Source: Globisporangium splendens
Taxonomy: Eukaryota; Oomycota; Peronosporomycetes; Pythiales; Pythiaceae
DNA: 64,000 nt
Reading direction: 5' to 3'
NCBI GenBank assembly: GCA_006386115.1
Contig: VFIW01000034.1
Location: forward strand, 310,001 to 374,000
A program made the position numbers and the translations under genes. This document shows positions 55,001 to 61,831 of this stretch, piece after piece. The notes under the pieces are model-generated. The model ran no database searches, had not been told where the DNA came from, and saw only the letters and a list, made by a program, of their open reading frames with translations. Numbering within the stretch: position 1 is the stretch's first letter; every line of letters starts with the position of its first letter.

Positions 55001-56015
55001 TGGTGGACCGTACCGTGAGACGTTGGCGCAGTACTGTGAAGAACTGCATAGCACCCAGCTGCCACTGCTTCTACCGACGTCTAACTCGCAGCATAATGTT
55101 GGTGCTGGTCGTGAAAAGTGGATCTTGAACCCCGGCGCGAGAACAGCGACTTTACTGCAGATGTTCGAGTTCCTGGGCAAACTCATGGGTGTCGTACTGC
55201 GAAGTAAGCAGTACCTCTCACTGAATGTTGCGTCGATAATCTGGAAGAAACTCGTGGGCGAAAAGCTGCATATCGATGATTTGGCCGCGGTCGACTCGAT
55301 GATTGTAAACTCTATGACGAAAATGCGGACGATTGACACCTACGGCGTTACGGAAGAGATGTTTGAAGACATCGTATTAGAAACGTTCACGACCCTCTCA
55401 TCGGACAATCGCGTCGTCGCGCTCAAGCCACATGGCCAAAGCACCACAGTCACGTTCGCCAATCGGTGCGAATATGCGGACTTGGTCGAACAGTACCGTC
55501 TTCAGGAATTTGATCTCCAGATTGCGGTACTGCTTCGTGGGATCTCAAAAGTCGTCCCGGCAAAGTTACTGTCATGCTTTACTGGCATCGAGCTCGAGTT
55601 GATGGTGTGCGGGACTCCAGAGATCGACGTGGACTTGCTGGCGAGATGCACCGAATATTCAAGCTGCAGCGCACATGACGAACATATCGTGTGGTTTTGG
55701 CAAGTTTTGCGGAGCTTTTCCCATGAAGAGCGAAGTGCGTTCTTGCGATTTGTGTGGGGGAGATCCCGCTTACCTGCCAACGAGAAGGAGTTTCCGCAGT
55801 TTTTCAAGCTGCAATCGTTCAGTAAGGCGCAGCCTGGCCGCTCCATGGATGCATACCTGCCGATTTCGCACACATGCTTCTTCTCGGTCGAGATGCCAGT
55901 ATACTCGAGCGAGCAAGTCCTGCGTGAGAAGTTGTTGTATGCGATTTACAATTGCCAAGAGATTGATGGTGACGGAGACAGCGTCGCGGCAAACCAGCTG
56001 GGATGGGAAGAGTGA
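40047..56015 (+). CDS. Giant HECT-type E3 ubiquitin ligase with CUB-like repeats
   Basis: One uninterrupted frame of 5322 aa. The start MGAQASRE is an N-myristoylation signal (Gly2, Ser6). Domains in order: CUB-like repeats at about 1357-1468, 2239-2370, 2751-2875, 2945-3055, 3375-3487 and a split one at about 3840-4020, recognised by E(S)xHPY...IPGA..I.ITFD...FFKDKS...YSG...NWPG.GG.PPL...DWGFKFTA; Mib/HERC2 modules at about 2065-2131 and 3929-3999 (VGDEVQRGPNW, VGDQVVRSCDWEYGDEDGG); LamG/concanavalin-like folds near 2152-2220, 4042-4227 and 4632; SH3-like 3134-3202; SPRY-like 3677-3787 and 4285-4442; UBA 4464-4508; HECT about 4925-5322 with catalytic Cys5277 in LPISHTCFF. By family it transfers ubiquitin from an E2 via Cys5277. 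The many binding modules imply a membrane-associated scaffold. The substrate is unknown. Confidence 0.93.
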   Translation: MGAQASREAASGTDATSDSPLGALPSADAVAAFRRAWREGVPFTLLHDESFVAEKYQELPTTSVLNEDPTAGNETQFISGTNGVPMEELQQVADLARMKLLGKKRKPPHAAKSAGSETVDSDSVSPFVAGESSEANQASNVLTVDAADKILLRDSAERVASEKLRGQQTEIVKHYFTQLAARLRYQDSDGEASSSSESRGDAVADELSSPACLNGNNLRIASSSPGGVFSVSAFRMQLEMLKEFRTTFPRLFESGVLTIVQTLLDFPPFALQSADMTAVEQALISDTHEFCRGILDSEGDSVAASQRQVTLLLLLAFGVSSGRISLLLDFTNGILQDAASATTSSTQVLQGRSFASWVEAFVVRLESFRIDFSLGRFEETNLVKHFPIKLVNSDEGESSDHNKLPSTQSVTTDGSFAYTWSLKTGIMKIGTGLNFTIAGRIYAESGPAQYLESLQRQRVFRFALYGSGRDVSEMVRAEVLTSTTEPRTSSGRTVRELCKTSDLDDLLSTFFPRKLWLVLLVNGVQKQLLFGDDDELDIFASLKNGDGEEAGYVERRVLTAVYGDFEVLPDKVLHSLNASISQSTNSSAENEGSGITLTSELLAECLADFNGEDVVVSESTELILLCSMEGDGDALELRNFKVGEHISAVEDPATDVYLSSMVYCGGFLFLSALCSSQQGAGRARRLIRVSPQDFSVLGVHTLVGDDTLPPIESKPLFTYITEGLFVYEIQMSADRFHVQVYFPKKCADGSLKMNFVRSFPVHIDQIHCPGFGASLLNILKAEMDIDASNFTPPTMYTNGVWIGMVVPSSTPGEPSHCIQLDCETGAFIEEEPSKAKCSERVIPGRFVCFDAKNNLLWVLESTKGGLSSFQNTGKRISLSQKVTPAQVLDRANQFIGDFDRGRKADDSAVMEHGVGFEDAIAVRVLGVLSQNADACEPSESSALLSSSQANHGSALIPFAADLQETSFYVLTKLVKEYTASFQANAASQSQMFCFQASLRIFKANVSLLLLQAKGSLTYQKVVKVLREELSVPLTSLTQYTHASNEVPRHQNGAHDVAYSTAKSVEQSQRAKLEVISSAFDLYATCMHIFHADVVKQLDGVLKYLKSWKNSAISATELKIACRLLSHLSNRVDDLQQSIFDSSDNFDRFKQLVDAAVVIQKQKLEVIFDRSGAAAHPFDEDAFLELTALVNTISQSIFLVLAKKAAGSSSSQKKRVVVVFSVFHLLCDGCGNICAMVAERVQNQSVSQNSWLRIENALRQGFVGLISPMLFSSGLAFLRFRDDFVAQMLTKRRDSKASVGAEEEDHDTRARQIAADMFDSLKESAQRMMRLLKTMDVLVSNIEPDAKEKSVESVVTAVKMESMESAHEYANNLDELTELHIAGATRMIITFDSRSRTEYNYDYVTFFKDKSKREYFGEKHYSGRDAEYNWPGVGSNPPLVIESDRCFVAFHSDRSNTDWGFKFTAKGQILQKKVSVKRHWMIFLAESIAHVLDECIKIFVDGSLFSPLNEAEFLNERFLQSDLVKNGICTEQNQNANVLQLLKDFVNPPEDSQAAMVIQALLKRSGTFRQRSVSNGASSFTSTTTSDTNPNHRIDSAVRAVAAAILHHNMWGMDAYAYARNLRTDVSEQLLKGWKNAQKMRDWFHLGDAADASLPTRRHSRNLQRQPSAFKGMSEEALLILCTNVIERAQFLLELTPASFSYVSGAKRRWGLLAKYGHAIGKSGSSETPLEKWYNLLDELQAATELRSLFQYRRNSSERMRGSQAKSVTEQVLEFIQSDVDVGELRRIIDARNTRARSRAFGIELFVGAWQCCFSVRVQSVLAESLAATMKTMGQSYTFTSMTLATPSDAISSRVHFALKLSGCQESLRQSVVEAYGKCLAEFSSILNSISSLDHHHCPLIVGVLKACALDYDLEDSYLLHESRILTQALRLLSSDVIQIRRAAQSLLGVFLSRFVIGRTGSNPERSSDPSDSDEVYDATTFQCQLFTTVGLQLEGIVSVVNSPAVPDKVTIDSHGRGMECSSSHQRYYYLPDRSPGLTAPSLQSTGVRWNHSILIWVYVYSENSVYALKVGDEVQRGPNWKEDSEDDGGETETGMVMAIVHPTRIEVRWSKTNVVGEYTFDPKTGVFEVILVGEGVGGVIFFSGNKTMAKDTAFAVPWSSFGLFLNDQRQLSYKIAAGAERECVYNCNYEIGINEWSHIAIVQDEDTLRLHVNGTMASQHALDPFLLMQGNANAVESKIIESAHPFPDSVDQYWPVHIPGAVKIRVTFDPLCEIDRSTGFVRFYKNARCNDFWGEEKYSGKYHDPERNFPGAQSQRARGRRGAGMGINTCAPNSIEIPSDRFVVYFHNEEVSSGWGFRLLAVPEFPADASLSDLDDEKDRLLTPLLNPYPFYFGEPPGRVLDEVAATCSVYQPKVLQYPVSESDIIAEIQATCPSSETVPVPPPSERLLHILGLMQTCSDTPFGRSLIGTPENIGNLMSLALDTRRTAELRCASLGILRDLVTFLSPEIAAVQFKRVMPSSSLNSDFAEHLFDEIAGYLNIWRMYSEEEKSLTVHADKAEAEGVLDLRVSAHEANSLVAGYISLLRCMVAHFNWSEAIFKLISASLAELKSVVNRGDIGTFGRVLASCALLGGSYDGITIGGRVKCCVNIDGKETIETGYLLQFRLKHGIRTAQVLFDCDKSRPIEVPVSDIAYLGDEDKDELEAFLGSLSPPFVGEIKDMFTTILSLDASQLQRDQEKYKAKMIRKENVEVLESEHPYASGEEVTYPLNFPGAHEIVIYFDSTSCTAGPNDFVRFLKRSDNGSDNKPQGSEKREYWGQHKYYGDQFPGISNIPPLRIPASSVDVYFSTDSSSPPDNSTEWGFKLTAHAFEDTLSYPPEIPPAVFASAVNDVQARCLKAISLLFRLQQQSEVIPMFAPLVSPLAKLANAPSEGRPTCPMPKSQIFESKHPYSNSVMEYLGVTFSGASVLHITFDEQSNTEHGCDYLCFFKDKSLSDRWGAHQYSGAGAAANWPGCGGRPPLTIPGDSFTLLWCTDISNVEWGWKFTVTPEFKPAAPLSLSLDQLDKRSYHLFEILYEKMRPQRCPFSEEFDGFEVISDGMDDGMQHKEPVRQLFLSSNTTEIQCQPRNVREPRFCVVDKAGVVIYKKRSKEASIGELAAGDEFISLKSKDGWIKLSFTNSVTQDSQTGWIWQRTGDKLHVAAADCYTRHEDLLVLGVDDLQMEAHRSVLEMDESNPEQDVMSTFFSQFSFESLKGQHNRFQSFAYDSHRAFAIKCAREALLSFFSSQAAGGVTKLCAFGDENQLLLLLSHLLPVSKLPFAFENSGAEVKVLETTLHHFIEDAKNDAALSQVVDRCLDLLNRSPQLLLANRGVLRVVESMHPYDNDMNKYWQVSIPGAKRIIVTFDPRSKSESGSDWLCLYKVGSSRSEFFGEAQYGGREGSENWPGFGGRPPLVVDADCFEVYFHSNESNNDWGFKLFAVGVFEVGGAHEDSTRDIDVGSAVRILKICCWILEVLSAALANPDKNLAVSKLLYSSHMLQTMTVCLEQLPQQLRPKVLQILINMALCPSLFHTLSPVQVEKARDLVHLKLRAQYRSEEAVESKSHYLQMLVQCSIAIDLAIESSRFKLLLQSPSQMRKPQLLLPSEHKSGENSCLWILDEFQAAKTHQYQILLKKVTAPFVVGMWAAAPNSSDKSTRFIGWSHVGSLSVVGGNERNVIEQGSFRIPLLSEGDTAGFELDFDKRVLILRKNNAVASVISADEFLGGSAPWSAIGLSNFEKRCLTVGAESSDSTDEVLGWKTSASPLSLLSPRIEPSWYGKVVESVGALMDLRDNRSEQVVVKESLHPLRPESVSSDVLETIRIPGAIGLEVKFDKETRMRKKDCLEFYAQPSGYSGKQGSPHASLIGLSGHDDQVQNPLLFVQETYKRNSTLLRVGDQVVRSCDWEYGDEDGGVGSVGVVEEIVPWEGSTGAGVRVLWRTSGKERVYRHGFRGHFDVQLHPHRKYRDLPLVIPGDSLSYAVRFGETIKSSLSFASEVDAFQGSLHLRDTSALKLELSDDANASDKLNSDRTLEMWVDIDSKWRDRLEDHLKDTRMELLCVESVDSTAVLWISVDYTGALVVMSDPGLKSTVSEEGDGAVLANEIENPKATEFGDWFHFALVIAGSRILIYQNGDLRYAATQRERQRSTLNSVVFNGKYYKHSSIMPFCGHLYDVRLWDVALKMEQLKSHSKGLDSIMNGNETRSRSGSSLPGTPRALKQPLSPFLVPPSPPRSPSRSAVLIPNHMKKWTTTNRTGKEMVSVRLNTSILDVRTSGEGDSLLDLSVAYYEAYPLSSGKVSVGWMWSDAKPDTRDFMVGESATSFGIELQRKLTHFRGETMDLEPLAALQGNSLNSPREGGIKSSFSSDFIVGSGDVLGCAFVRRTSELVFFINGQYVARVGLHDTVAEGETNAMGSESTGVQAEGTGDEFDQLVSEMCSMGFSRQSSMEALASSGADNSLAAVDWLLQRDQRELAPVSPASSTTSGPSFASPRKRSAKSRSNSESFALVEESKLATERGITPAATLGHQGAQGVVWNFGQNEFKYRPAIVEGNLVSVLEATGCAEEELSFEIFDPVEHNWEQIAYRHKVQDIEPRMMAWWKLDEGEGLTLGDSSGYSNAAKAILKDGISERALDATSSSSGSKEQNTSLLWDQSCSPPFAALKRKNAESMSPFLSTSSPEEAAREPGASASTESAWGYRFYVIPHFSVDSIGHDRFQEAILLQCESPRGVLLRHDKQLVKYVNKVAQSKHLNVSQLLRVTWNEIAPHEEELVRWPTLMEIATGVASTDDATTEDAAPSTITKTSGVMQKRLAARFKVIQDFNASVHRLLPFVVFPSPSVSESASSSHVLHSKRLCDLVSEQRHRIFNLVKRVVWDDALRRTNKNSVAFELTLNRPKAMRHRALGKPDSDGRYTLFSQAFRQLNSLDGTYFRRTDNFYHVNFLGENATDAGGPYRETLAQYCEELHSTQLPLLLPTSNSQHNVGAGREKWILNPGARTATLLQMFEFLGKLMGVVLRSKQYLSLNVASIIWKKLVGEKLHIDDLAAVDSMIVNSMTKMRTIDTYGVTEEMFEDIVLETFTTLSSDNRVVALKPHGQSTTVTFANRCEYADLVEQYRLQEFDLQIAVLLRGISKVVPAKLLSCFTGIELELMVCGTPEIDVDLLARCTEYSSCSAHDEHIVWFWQVLRSFSHEERSAFLRFVWGRSRLPANEKEFPQFFKLQSFSKAQPGRSMDAYLPISHTCFFSVEMPVYSSEQVLREKLLYAIYNCQEIDGDGDSVAANQLGWEE

Positions 56016-56154
56016 GAATATAATCGGATGTTGCTTGGATATATGCACCTGCGACACAAGTGTGGTGTACTTCATGAAAATGTGAGCACAATGTTGCATA
56101 AATAATGAGAATAACGGTTGCTCTGAGCTTTGCCTCTTGTCTTGAATGCTCTAA

Positions 56155-56769
56155 ATGCTCATGTGGTTACTGCTTGCACTGATTTGCGTCGGGCTTTCTT
56201 CGTTTCATCGTTGTCATCTTGGTCAAAGTCATCATCGTACTCAGTATGCATTCTGCGCCGAGACGCAATCGACGCGGAAACTCGGCGACTCGGTCGCGTG
56301 GCAGATTCAGCAGCTCGGCAAACAAGAGGTGCATGCTCTTCAATAAACTACTCATCATCGATGGCCCATGCACGCAATGAGTCCTATGCAAACTTACGTG
56401 CTTTCTTTCCACCATGTGCGCGCATATGCAATGCAGTAGAAGGCGGAAAAGCGGTCGCGCAACTCGATCGACGGCGTGCGCCAGGAGCTGCAGCGGAAGG
56501 ACATCTCGGCGGTCGTGAAGCGGCAGCTCGAGGCCGAGCTCCTGGAACGCATGCGGACGCAGTACTTTGCGCAGGTGCAGCGCATGGTCATCGAGGAGAT
56601 GCAGCGCGAGGTGCAACTGCGTCTGGAGGTGTCGAGTATCGCGCGCGAGCGGCTGTGCAAGCGCTTCGACGCCGAGCGCGCGTTCTCCAAGCAGCAGATC
56701 GAGCGCATCCGCGCCGAGTGCGAACTGAGCCTCACGGCCGCCATGGCACAGCACAACTTCCTGCGGTAG
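56155..56769 (+). CDS. Small coiled-coil protein (5' exon uncertain)
   Basis: The last exon, from about 56440 to the stop at 56769, is clearly coding: QELQRKDISAVVKRQLEAEL, TQYFAQVQRMVIEEMQREVQ, ending LTAAMAQHNFLR. It has high third-position G/C and a heptad-like charged pattern. Before it is an acceptor GCAGTAG. An upstream exon ending QIQQLGKQE at a GTGCAT donor near 56327 joins in phase 0. In that frame the first ATG is 56155, giving a hydrophobic MLMWLLLALICVGL start that could be a signal peptide or an artefact. No family recognised. Confidence 0.55.
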
Positions 56770-57368
56770 CCACACACGGCAATAGAAGGGGAGCTGCATG
56801 GCGCCAACATGTGCATACACACACATATCCATACACTCAGCTGCACATATCGGCACATTAAGTGCCACTACTACGCCATCTGGAGCCGTTTCCGCAGCAC
56901 GTTTCTTTCTTTTTTCTTGCACGGCAACTTCAACGAAGGCAATAGCTACCTTGATTCTTCTTCATAGTTCTCCTTATATCAGATAATTACGCATTTTACA
57001 CCTCATTTAGCCTGTTAAAATCGAAAATCGATGTTAACTGGGATCGCCTGGAGGGTTCTTGAAGTGCCACGTTCTGACGTCAGCGAGCGCATCAACGATC
57101 TGAAATGCCACCCCATGAACTGGTGTTTAACAGCGCAACATACTTGAAATTTGTATGGGAGTGGGTGGGTGGATGTGGTGATGTCCAGTAGCTTTCGTCT
57201 GTGATTCGCTGCTGCTTCGAAATGGGAACGAATGGACGAAGATTCAGTGAATTCGTGGCGCCCTCTCTCTCTCTCTCTGTGGGAATGACTGATCAGAGGC
57301 GCGTTACAGAGAGAGCTCCACGCGTCGTCATTTCGGAATTCGCTCAGTAGGCGGCGTGAACGTGCCCG
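56770..57368. other. Intergenic region with CT tract and initiator-like site
   Basis: About 600 nt without a gene. It holds a CT run near 57264-57280 and TCATTTCGGAATTCG at 57328-57342, an initiator-like element 27-41 nt before the phospholipase gene. Confidence 0.5.
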
Positions 57369-59390
57369 ATGACCTCGTCCACGACGCGCAATCAGCGCAT
57401 TCACGATCGATATGGTACGTTCCAGGAAGACGATGCGCTGGCTCAGGACCCAGCAGCAAGACCGAGACGTGAGAAGCCACGTGGAGTCGTCCTGAGCTTT
57501 GTGGTTGGGTGCATGCTCGTGATCGCGATGTTTGCGTTCTCGTCTGAGAGTGCTGAAAAGATCTCGGTCTCCACGAAGGACGCATTGATGAGTCATCATG
57601 CCCGGCTGCAACCGTCGGAGGGCAGTGCGATTGGAGGAGAAGTGAGATACGTGCGCGTGTTTTCACGCCTTCACGATGGAATCGACGATGCGGATGCGTT
57701 GATCAGCACGCGGGAGGAACCTCATGATGGAGCCGATGCGTGGGCGACCTTCAACGACAGTCTGTACGCGATCGGATGGTCTCAGCTCTGGGTCAATACG
57801 ACGGACCTGCGTGAGACAGAGCTTCAAGACGCGAGCCTCGCTCGAAAGCGACGACGAGAGGTCATGTTTGCCGCGGGGTACGCCGAAGCAGCGCTCACGC
57901 ACCACCGCATCGACGAGCACTTCCTGAATGTGTACCTGACGTTCTTCCCGAACGGCGACGCTGCTGATCTCGCGACCTTGCACAATCTCCAAGCGTTTCT
58001 GCGCGAGAACCTCGCGTGGGTGAGAGAGCAAGTCGCTTACTACGACAAGCACCCGACGCTCACGGACAACGATGATGCGCAGTACTGGGACACCATCGGT
58101 TCGATCTTGTCCCAGTTCGACGGACTCGTCCAGGGCTACACGCATTTCTCAAGCAGCAAGCGTCCAGCGTCGGAAATCGATTTGTTTATGCTGAATGCCG
58201 ACGGCGATCTGGAAGACCTGATCCCTGCGATCCAGCGACGAGCGAATGTGAAAGCTCAAAATGCTGCCACCATTACCGCCAGTGACAAAATTACGCAGTC
58301 ATTCTACAAGTTCCTCAAGAACCTGAAATGCTCGGCGTTGATCCGCATCCTCCCTGATTTCGCGGATGTCGTCTGGGGCCATGCGACATGGGACGTGTAC
58401 AGCTCCATGAACCGCATTTTCAAGCACTACGAAGTGCCACTTCCACCATCATCGCCGTCATCGTTGCCGTCGCGATCAACTCCGAATCAAAACGTCTCTG
58501 GGAGACGTCGAAAGATCTCCATGTCGAGCAGCCCAGGGTACCTGTCCTCAGTGGACGATTGGTACTTGACGAATGCAGGTCTCGGGATCCTGGAGACAAC
58601 CCACGGTGTGTTCGACAACGAGCTGTACGAGTTCGTGAGCCCGAAGAGCGTATTGTGCTGGCTGCGGTCAAAAGCAGCAAATTTTCTCGCGGAAGACGGC
58701 ATGAGCTGGGCCGCAACGTTTGCCAAATTCAACAGTGGCACGTACAACGACCAGTGGATGATCGTCGACACCAACAAATTTACGCCCGGCACGGGTTTCC
58801 ACAAGAACGGTTTTACGGTGTTAGAGCAATTACCAGGCTTCATTCACGTAGAAGACATGTCGCCTGTGATCAACAGTGTTGGGTATTGGGGCTCCTACAA
58901 TGTGCCGTACTTTGCCAGCACCTACGAGCGCTCGGGCTTCCTGGCCGCGTACATATCCATGAACAGGAGCGCGTCGTGGTCGCACGCCAACTGCACCCGC
59001 GCCAAGATCTTCCAACGGGACGCACCGCAAGTCCAGTCTCTCGATGACCTCAAGCGCATCATGCGGTACAACAACTGGCGCGAAGACCCATTGTCAAGTC
59101 ACCACGCTTCTCATGCTGTCGCGTCCCGGTACGACCTGGAAGAGGACCCGCAGTGGTTCGCGCTCGACGGCGCGATTGACGCCAAAGTGACCTCGTGGTC
59201 CAGGCTGAGAGGACAGCAGAGCGAAGATGGTGGCAATGGACAGCGGCAACTCATATGTGAAGCTGTGAGCGGCCCGACATCCGACCAGAACCCGGTGTTT
59301 GAGTGGACTGACAAAATGGCGGCATTGAGTCCGCATTTCGGTCAACCGAAGCGCTTCAACTTTACGTTCCACGAGATGGTGAGCCACTAG
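57369..59390 (+). CDS. Phospholipase B-like (PLBD) Ntn hydrolase, membrane-anchored
   Basis: A single exon of 673 aa. Residues 1-38 are polar and basic, followed by one hydrophobic segment (VVLSFVVGCMLVIAMFAF), so it looks like a type II membrane protein. The PLB-like domain fills the rest: GWSQLWVNTTD, AGYAEAALTHHRI, LKCSALIRILPDFADVVWGH, DDWYLTNAGLGILETTHGVF, FAKFNSGTYNDQWMIVDTNK, TVLEQLPGFI, VGYWGSYNVPYF and a C-terminal NWREDPLS. In this family autoproteolysis exposes a catalytic Cys; C321 (LKCSAL) is the equivalent. N-glycosylation sites (NDS, NTT, NRS, NCT) fit a lumenal or extracellular location. The reaction, probably deacylation of phospholipids or an amidase reaction in a lysosome-like compartment, is inferred from the family. 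Confidence 0.92.
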   Translation: MTSSTTRNQRIHDRYGTFQEDDALAQDPAARPRREKPRGVVLSFVVGCMLVIAMFAFSSESAEKISVSTKDALMSHHARLQPSEGSAIGGEVRYVRVFSRLHDGIDDADALISTREEPHDGADAWATFNDSLYAIGWSQLWVNTTDLRETELQDASLARKRRREVMFAAGYAEAALTHHRIDEHFLNVYLTFFPNGDAADLATLHNLQAFLRENLAWVREQVAYYDKHPTLTDNDDAQYWDTIGSILSQFDGLVQGYTHFSSSKRPASEIDLFMLNADGDLEDLIPAIQRRANVKAQNAATITASDKITQSFYKFLKNLKCSALIRILPDFADVVWGHATWDVYSSMNRIFKHYEVPLPPSSPSSLPSRSTPNQNVSGRRRKISMSSSPGYLSSVDDWYLTNAGLGILETTHGVFDNELYEFVSPKSVLCWLRSKAANFLAEDGMSWAATFAKFNSGTYNDQWMIVDTNKFTPGTGFHKNGFTVLEQLPGFIHVEDMSPVINSVGYWGSYNVPYFASTYERSGFLAAYISMNRSASWSHANCTRAKIFQRDAPQVQSLDDLKRIMRYNNWREDPLSSHHASHAVASRYDLEEDPQWFALDGAIDAKVTSWSRLRGQQSEDGGNGQRQLICEAVSGPTSDQNPVFEWTDKMAALSPHFGQPKRFNFTFHEMVSH

Positions 59391-60253
59391 AGGAGGAGGA
59401 GCTGGAGATGCGTTGGGCTCTTTGGCGGGCGTGCCGATTGAGAGCGAACATTAGTGATGGCACAAGAACATGAGTCCCAGATTCATAGAAAACATAAAGG
59501 CGAGAGACCACAGACAGTCGACATACATTTACGTGTCATTTTCGCATTTTTTTCAGATCCCGTTAGTTAACTGGACTGCGTGTATTTGATATGGTTAAGT
59601 CGCTCTCTATAACCGGATGTGGGGTGTTTGCTTTCCAGAACATTCGCTCAAGTCCGCACTGAAGCGTTAAGTGCGCACGGAGGCTTTCCTGGAGTTGGAG
59701 TTCACTCCCTCAGATAGCAGTTGTAGAAAAACCTCGTTTTCCAGAATGAGGTCAGGAGACCTTTGCAAAGCCTTGCATTGGAGATACCTGCATAACTGTA
59801 TTGTTTTGTTTCATCTCAAGTGGACAATCCTGCACCGAGAGTGTTATATTCTTGCCAGAAGTGTATTGTCTTCCGATAAATTATTCCCTTCACAAACTGG
59901 TTAACTGAGCATTTTCGACGTGCAGCAGAGGGTAGCCGTTGAGCTGTCCTTTTTCTAGCCGTCGCTTTGACTTTCTCACAGCCTGCTCGAAAAAACCTCG
60001 GTATCTTTTTTCTTCCATGCACTCAGGCGAGCGTTCGATGGACTTGGCTCCGTCTGCAAAATGCTGGTCAGTACGGAATTGACGCCCAGCAAGACACAGC
60101 ACTCGACGAGGTCAGCGCATGCGATTGTGTGTGTGCGTGTGTTTGAAGCCCTGCAGAGACATGTGTTGCTGATATATTTCCCTGTTACGTCTCTCTCTCT
60201 CTATATATATGCATGCAACAGCTACATTACTTTAACAAACGACAGCAACAGCG
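59391..60253. other. Intergenic region upstream of the immunophilin gene
   Basis: About 860 nt with no convincing gene. It contains a CT run changing to alternating AT (about 60190-60211) followed by ATGCATGCA, roughly 40-60 nt upstream of the ATG at 60254. Confidence 0.5.
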
Positions 60254-61831
60254 ATGGATCTCTCTGGCGACGGCGGCGTGTTGAAGGATATCTACCAAGA
60301 GGGATCGGGCGGCATCCCGCCAAACGGATACGAAGTGCGAGGTACGATTGAATGGTATGGAGGCTTTGTGGTTGCGATTGGTTAGTCAGGACTGACAAAC
60401 GCGCTTGTTTTACGCTTGATAGCGCACTACACGGGCACGCTCTTGGACGGCACCAAGTTTGACAGCTCCCGCGACCGCAACACGGAGTTCAAGGTGCGTT
60501 TATGCAGCTCAGCCTCAAATTCCTGCATTCTGCATCAACTGATTTGGTATTTGCATATGAATTTCTGTTAGTTTGTGCTCGGCAAGGGCAACGTGATCAA
60601 GGCGTGGGATCTGGCGTTTGCGACGATGAAGGTGGGCGAGAAAGCCGTGCTGACGTGCAAGCCCGAGTACGCGTACGGCGAGAACGGCTCGCCTCCGAAG
60701 ATCCCGCCGAACGCGACGCTCAAGTTCGACGTTGAGCTCCTGGGCTACAACGCCAAGAAGAAGGAGATCTGGGAGATGGACACGGAGGAGAAGATCGCCG
60801 AGTGCACGTCGCTCAAGGACCAGGGCAACGCGCTCTTCAAGGAAAAGAAGTACTGGGACGCTGTCCACAAGTACAACGAAGCCGCGAGCTACATGGAGGA
60901 CCTGTACGATGTGGCCGAGGACGACAAGAAGGTCATGAAGGAGCTGCAGACGACGTGCTACCTGAACGGCGCGATGTCCTACCTGAAGATCGAGGACTAC
61001 GCGGAAGCCGTGTCGCTCGCGACGAAGGCGCTCAAGAACGACGCGAAGAGCGTTAAGGCGCTGTTCCGTCGTGGTGTCGGCCGCATGAACCTGAACGAGT
61101 TGGACCGCGCCAAGGAAGACTTTGTCGCGGCGGGCAAACTCGACCCAGCGAACCGTGAAGTGCGTCGTGAGCTCGAAGTGCTGAAGAAGAAGATGAAGGA
61201 GGCCCGCGAGAAGGAGAAGTCGGTCTTTGGCGGCTTGTTCAACAAGGTGTCGATGTACGACGACAAGTCGGCGGTCGAAGGCGAACCTGTTTTGGACCCA
61301 AACAACCCAAAGGTGTTCTTTGACATCAAGATTGGCGAAGAGGACGCGGGTCGCGTCGTCATGCAGTTGTTCAAGGACATCACCCCGAAGACCGCGGAGA
61401 ACTTCCGCGCACTGTGCACGGGCGAAAAGGGCAACTGCTCGACGGGCCAACCGTTGCACTACAAGGGCAGTACTTTCCACCGCGTGATCAGGAACTTTAT
61501 GATCCAAGGTGGCGACTTCACGCGCGGCGACGGCACGGGCGGCGAGAGCATCTACGGTGAGAAGTTCCCCGACGAGAACTTCCGCTTGAAGCACACGGAG
61601 GCGGGTCTGCTGTCGATGGCGAACGCGGGTCCAGGCACGAACGGCTCGCAGTTCTTCATCACGACGGTGCCGACGCCGCACCTCGACGGCAAGCACGTGG
61701 TGTTCGGCAAGGTGGTCGAAGGGCTCGATATCATCACGCGCATTGAAAATTTGGAGACGGACAAGGGCGACAAGCCTGTGCTTCCAGTGGTGATCGCGGA
61801 CTCGGGCATGGTCGAGTCCCAATCGCCATAG
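60254..61831 (+). CDS. FKBP-TPR-cyclophilin dual-family immunophilin (FCBP type)
   Basis: Three exons (60254-60341, 60423-60493, 60572-61831) give 472 aa. The FKBP domain is at about residues 20-112 ([51 protein letters not shown]), keeping the pocket Tyr, Asp, Val-Ile, Trp and Tyr. Three TPR units follow at about 130-260 ([57 protein letters not shown]). The cyclophilin domain is at about 295-465 ([41 protein letters not shown]). Catalytic Arg and Phe are present. The cyclosporin-contact Trp121 of CypA is His here, as in weakly sensitive cyclophilins. Both end domains should be peptidyl-prolyl isomerases, and the TPRs could dock Hsp90/Hsp70. The same order is known for the FCBP of Toxoplasma. 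No targeting signal. Confidence 0.95.

Noticed and set aside
56167..56922. 251-codon minus-strand open frame
   Set aside because: Mostly the reverse of the charged coiled-coil exon; Leu/His-rich composition indicates a shadow, although a short acidic C-terminal-like tail on that strand is noted as a finding.
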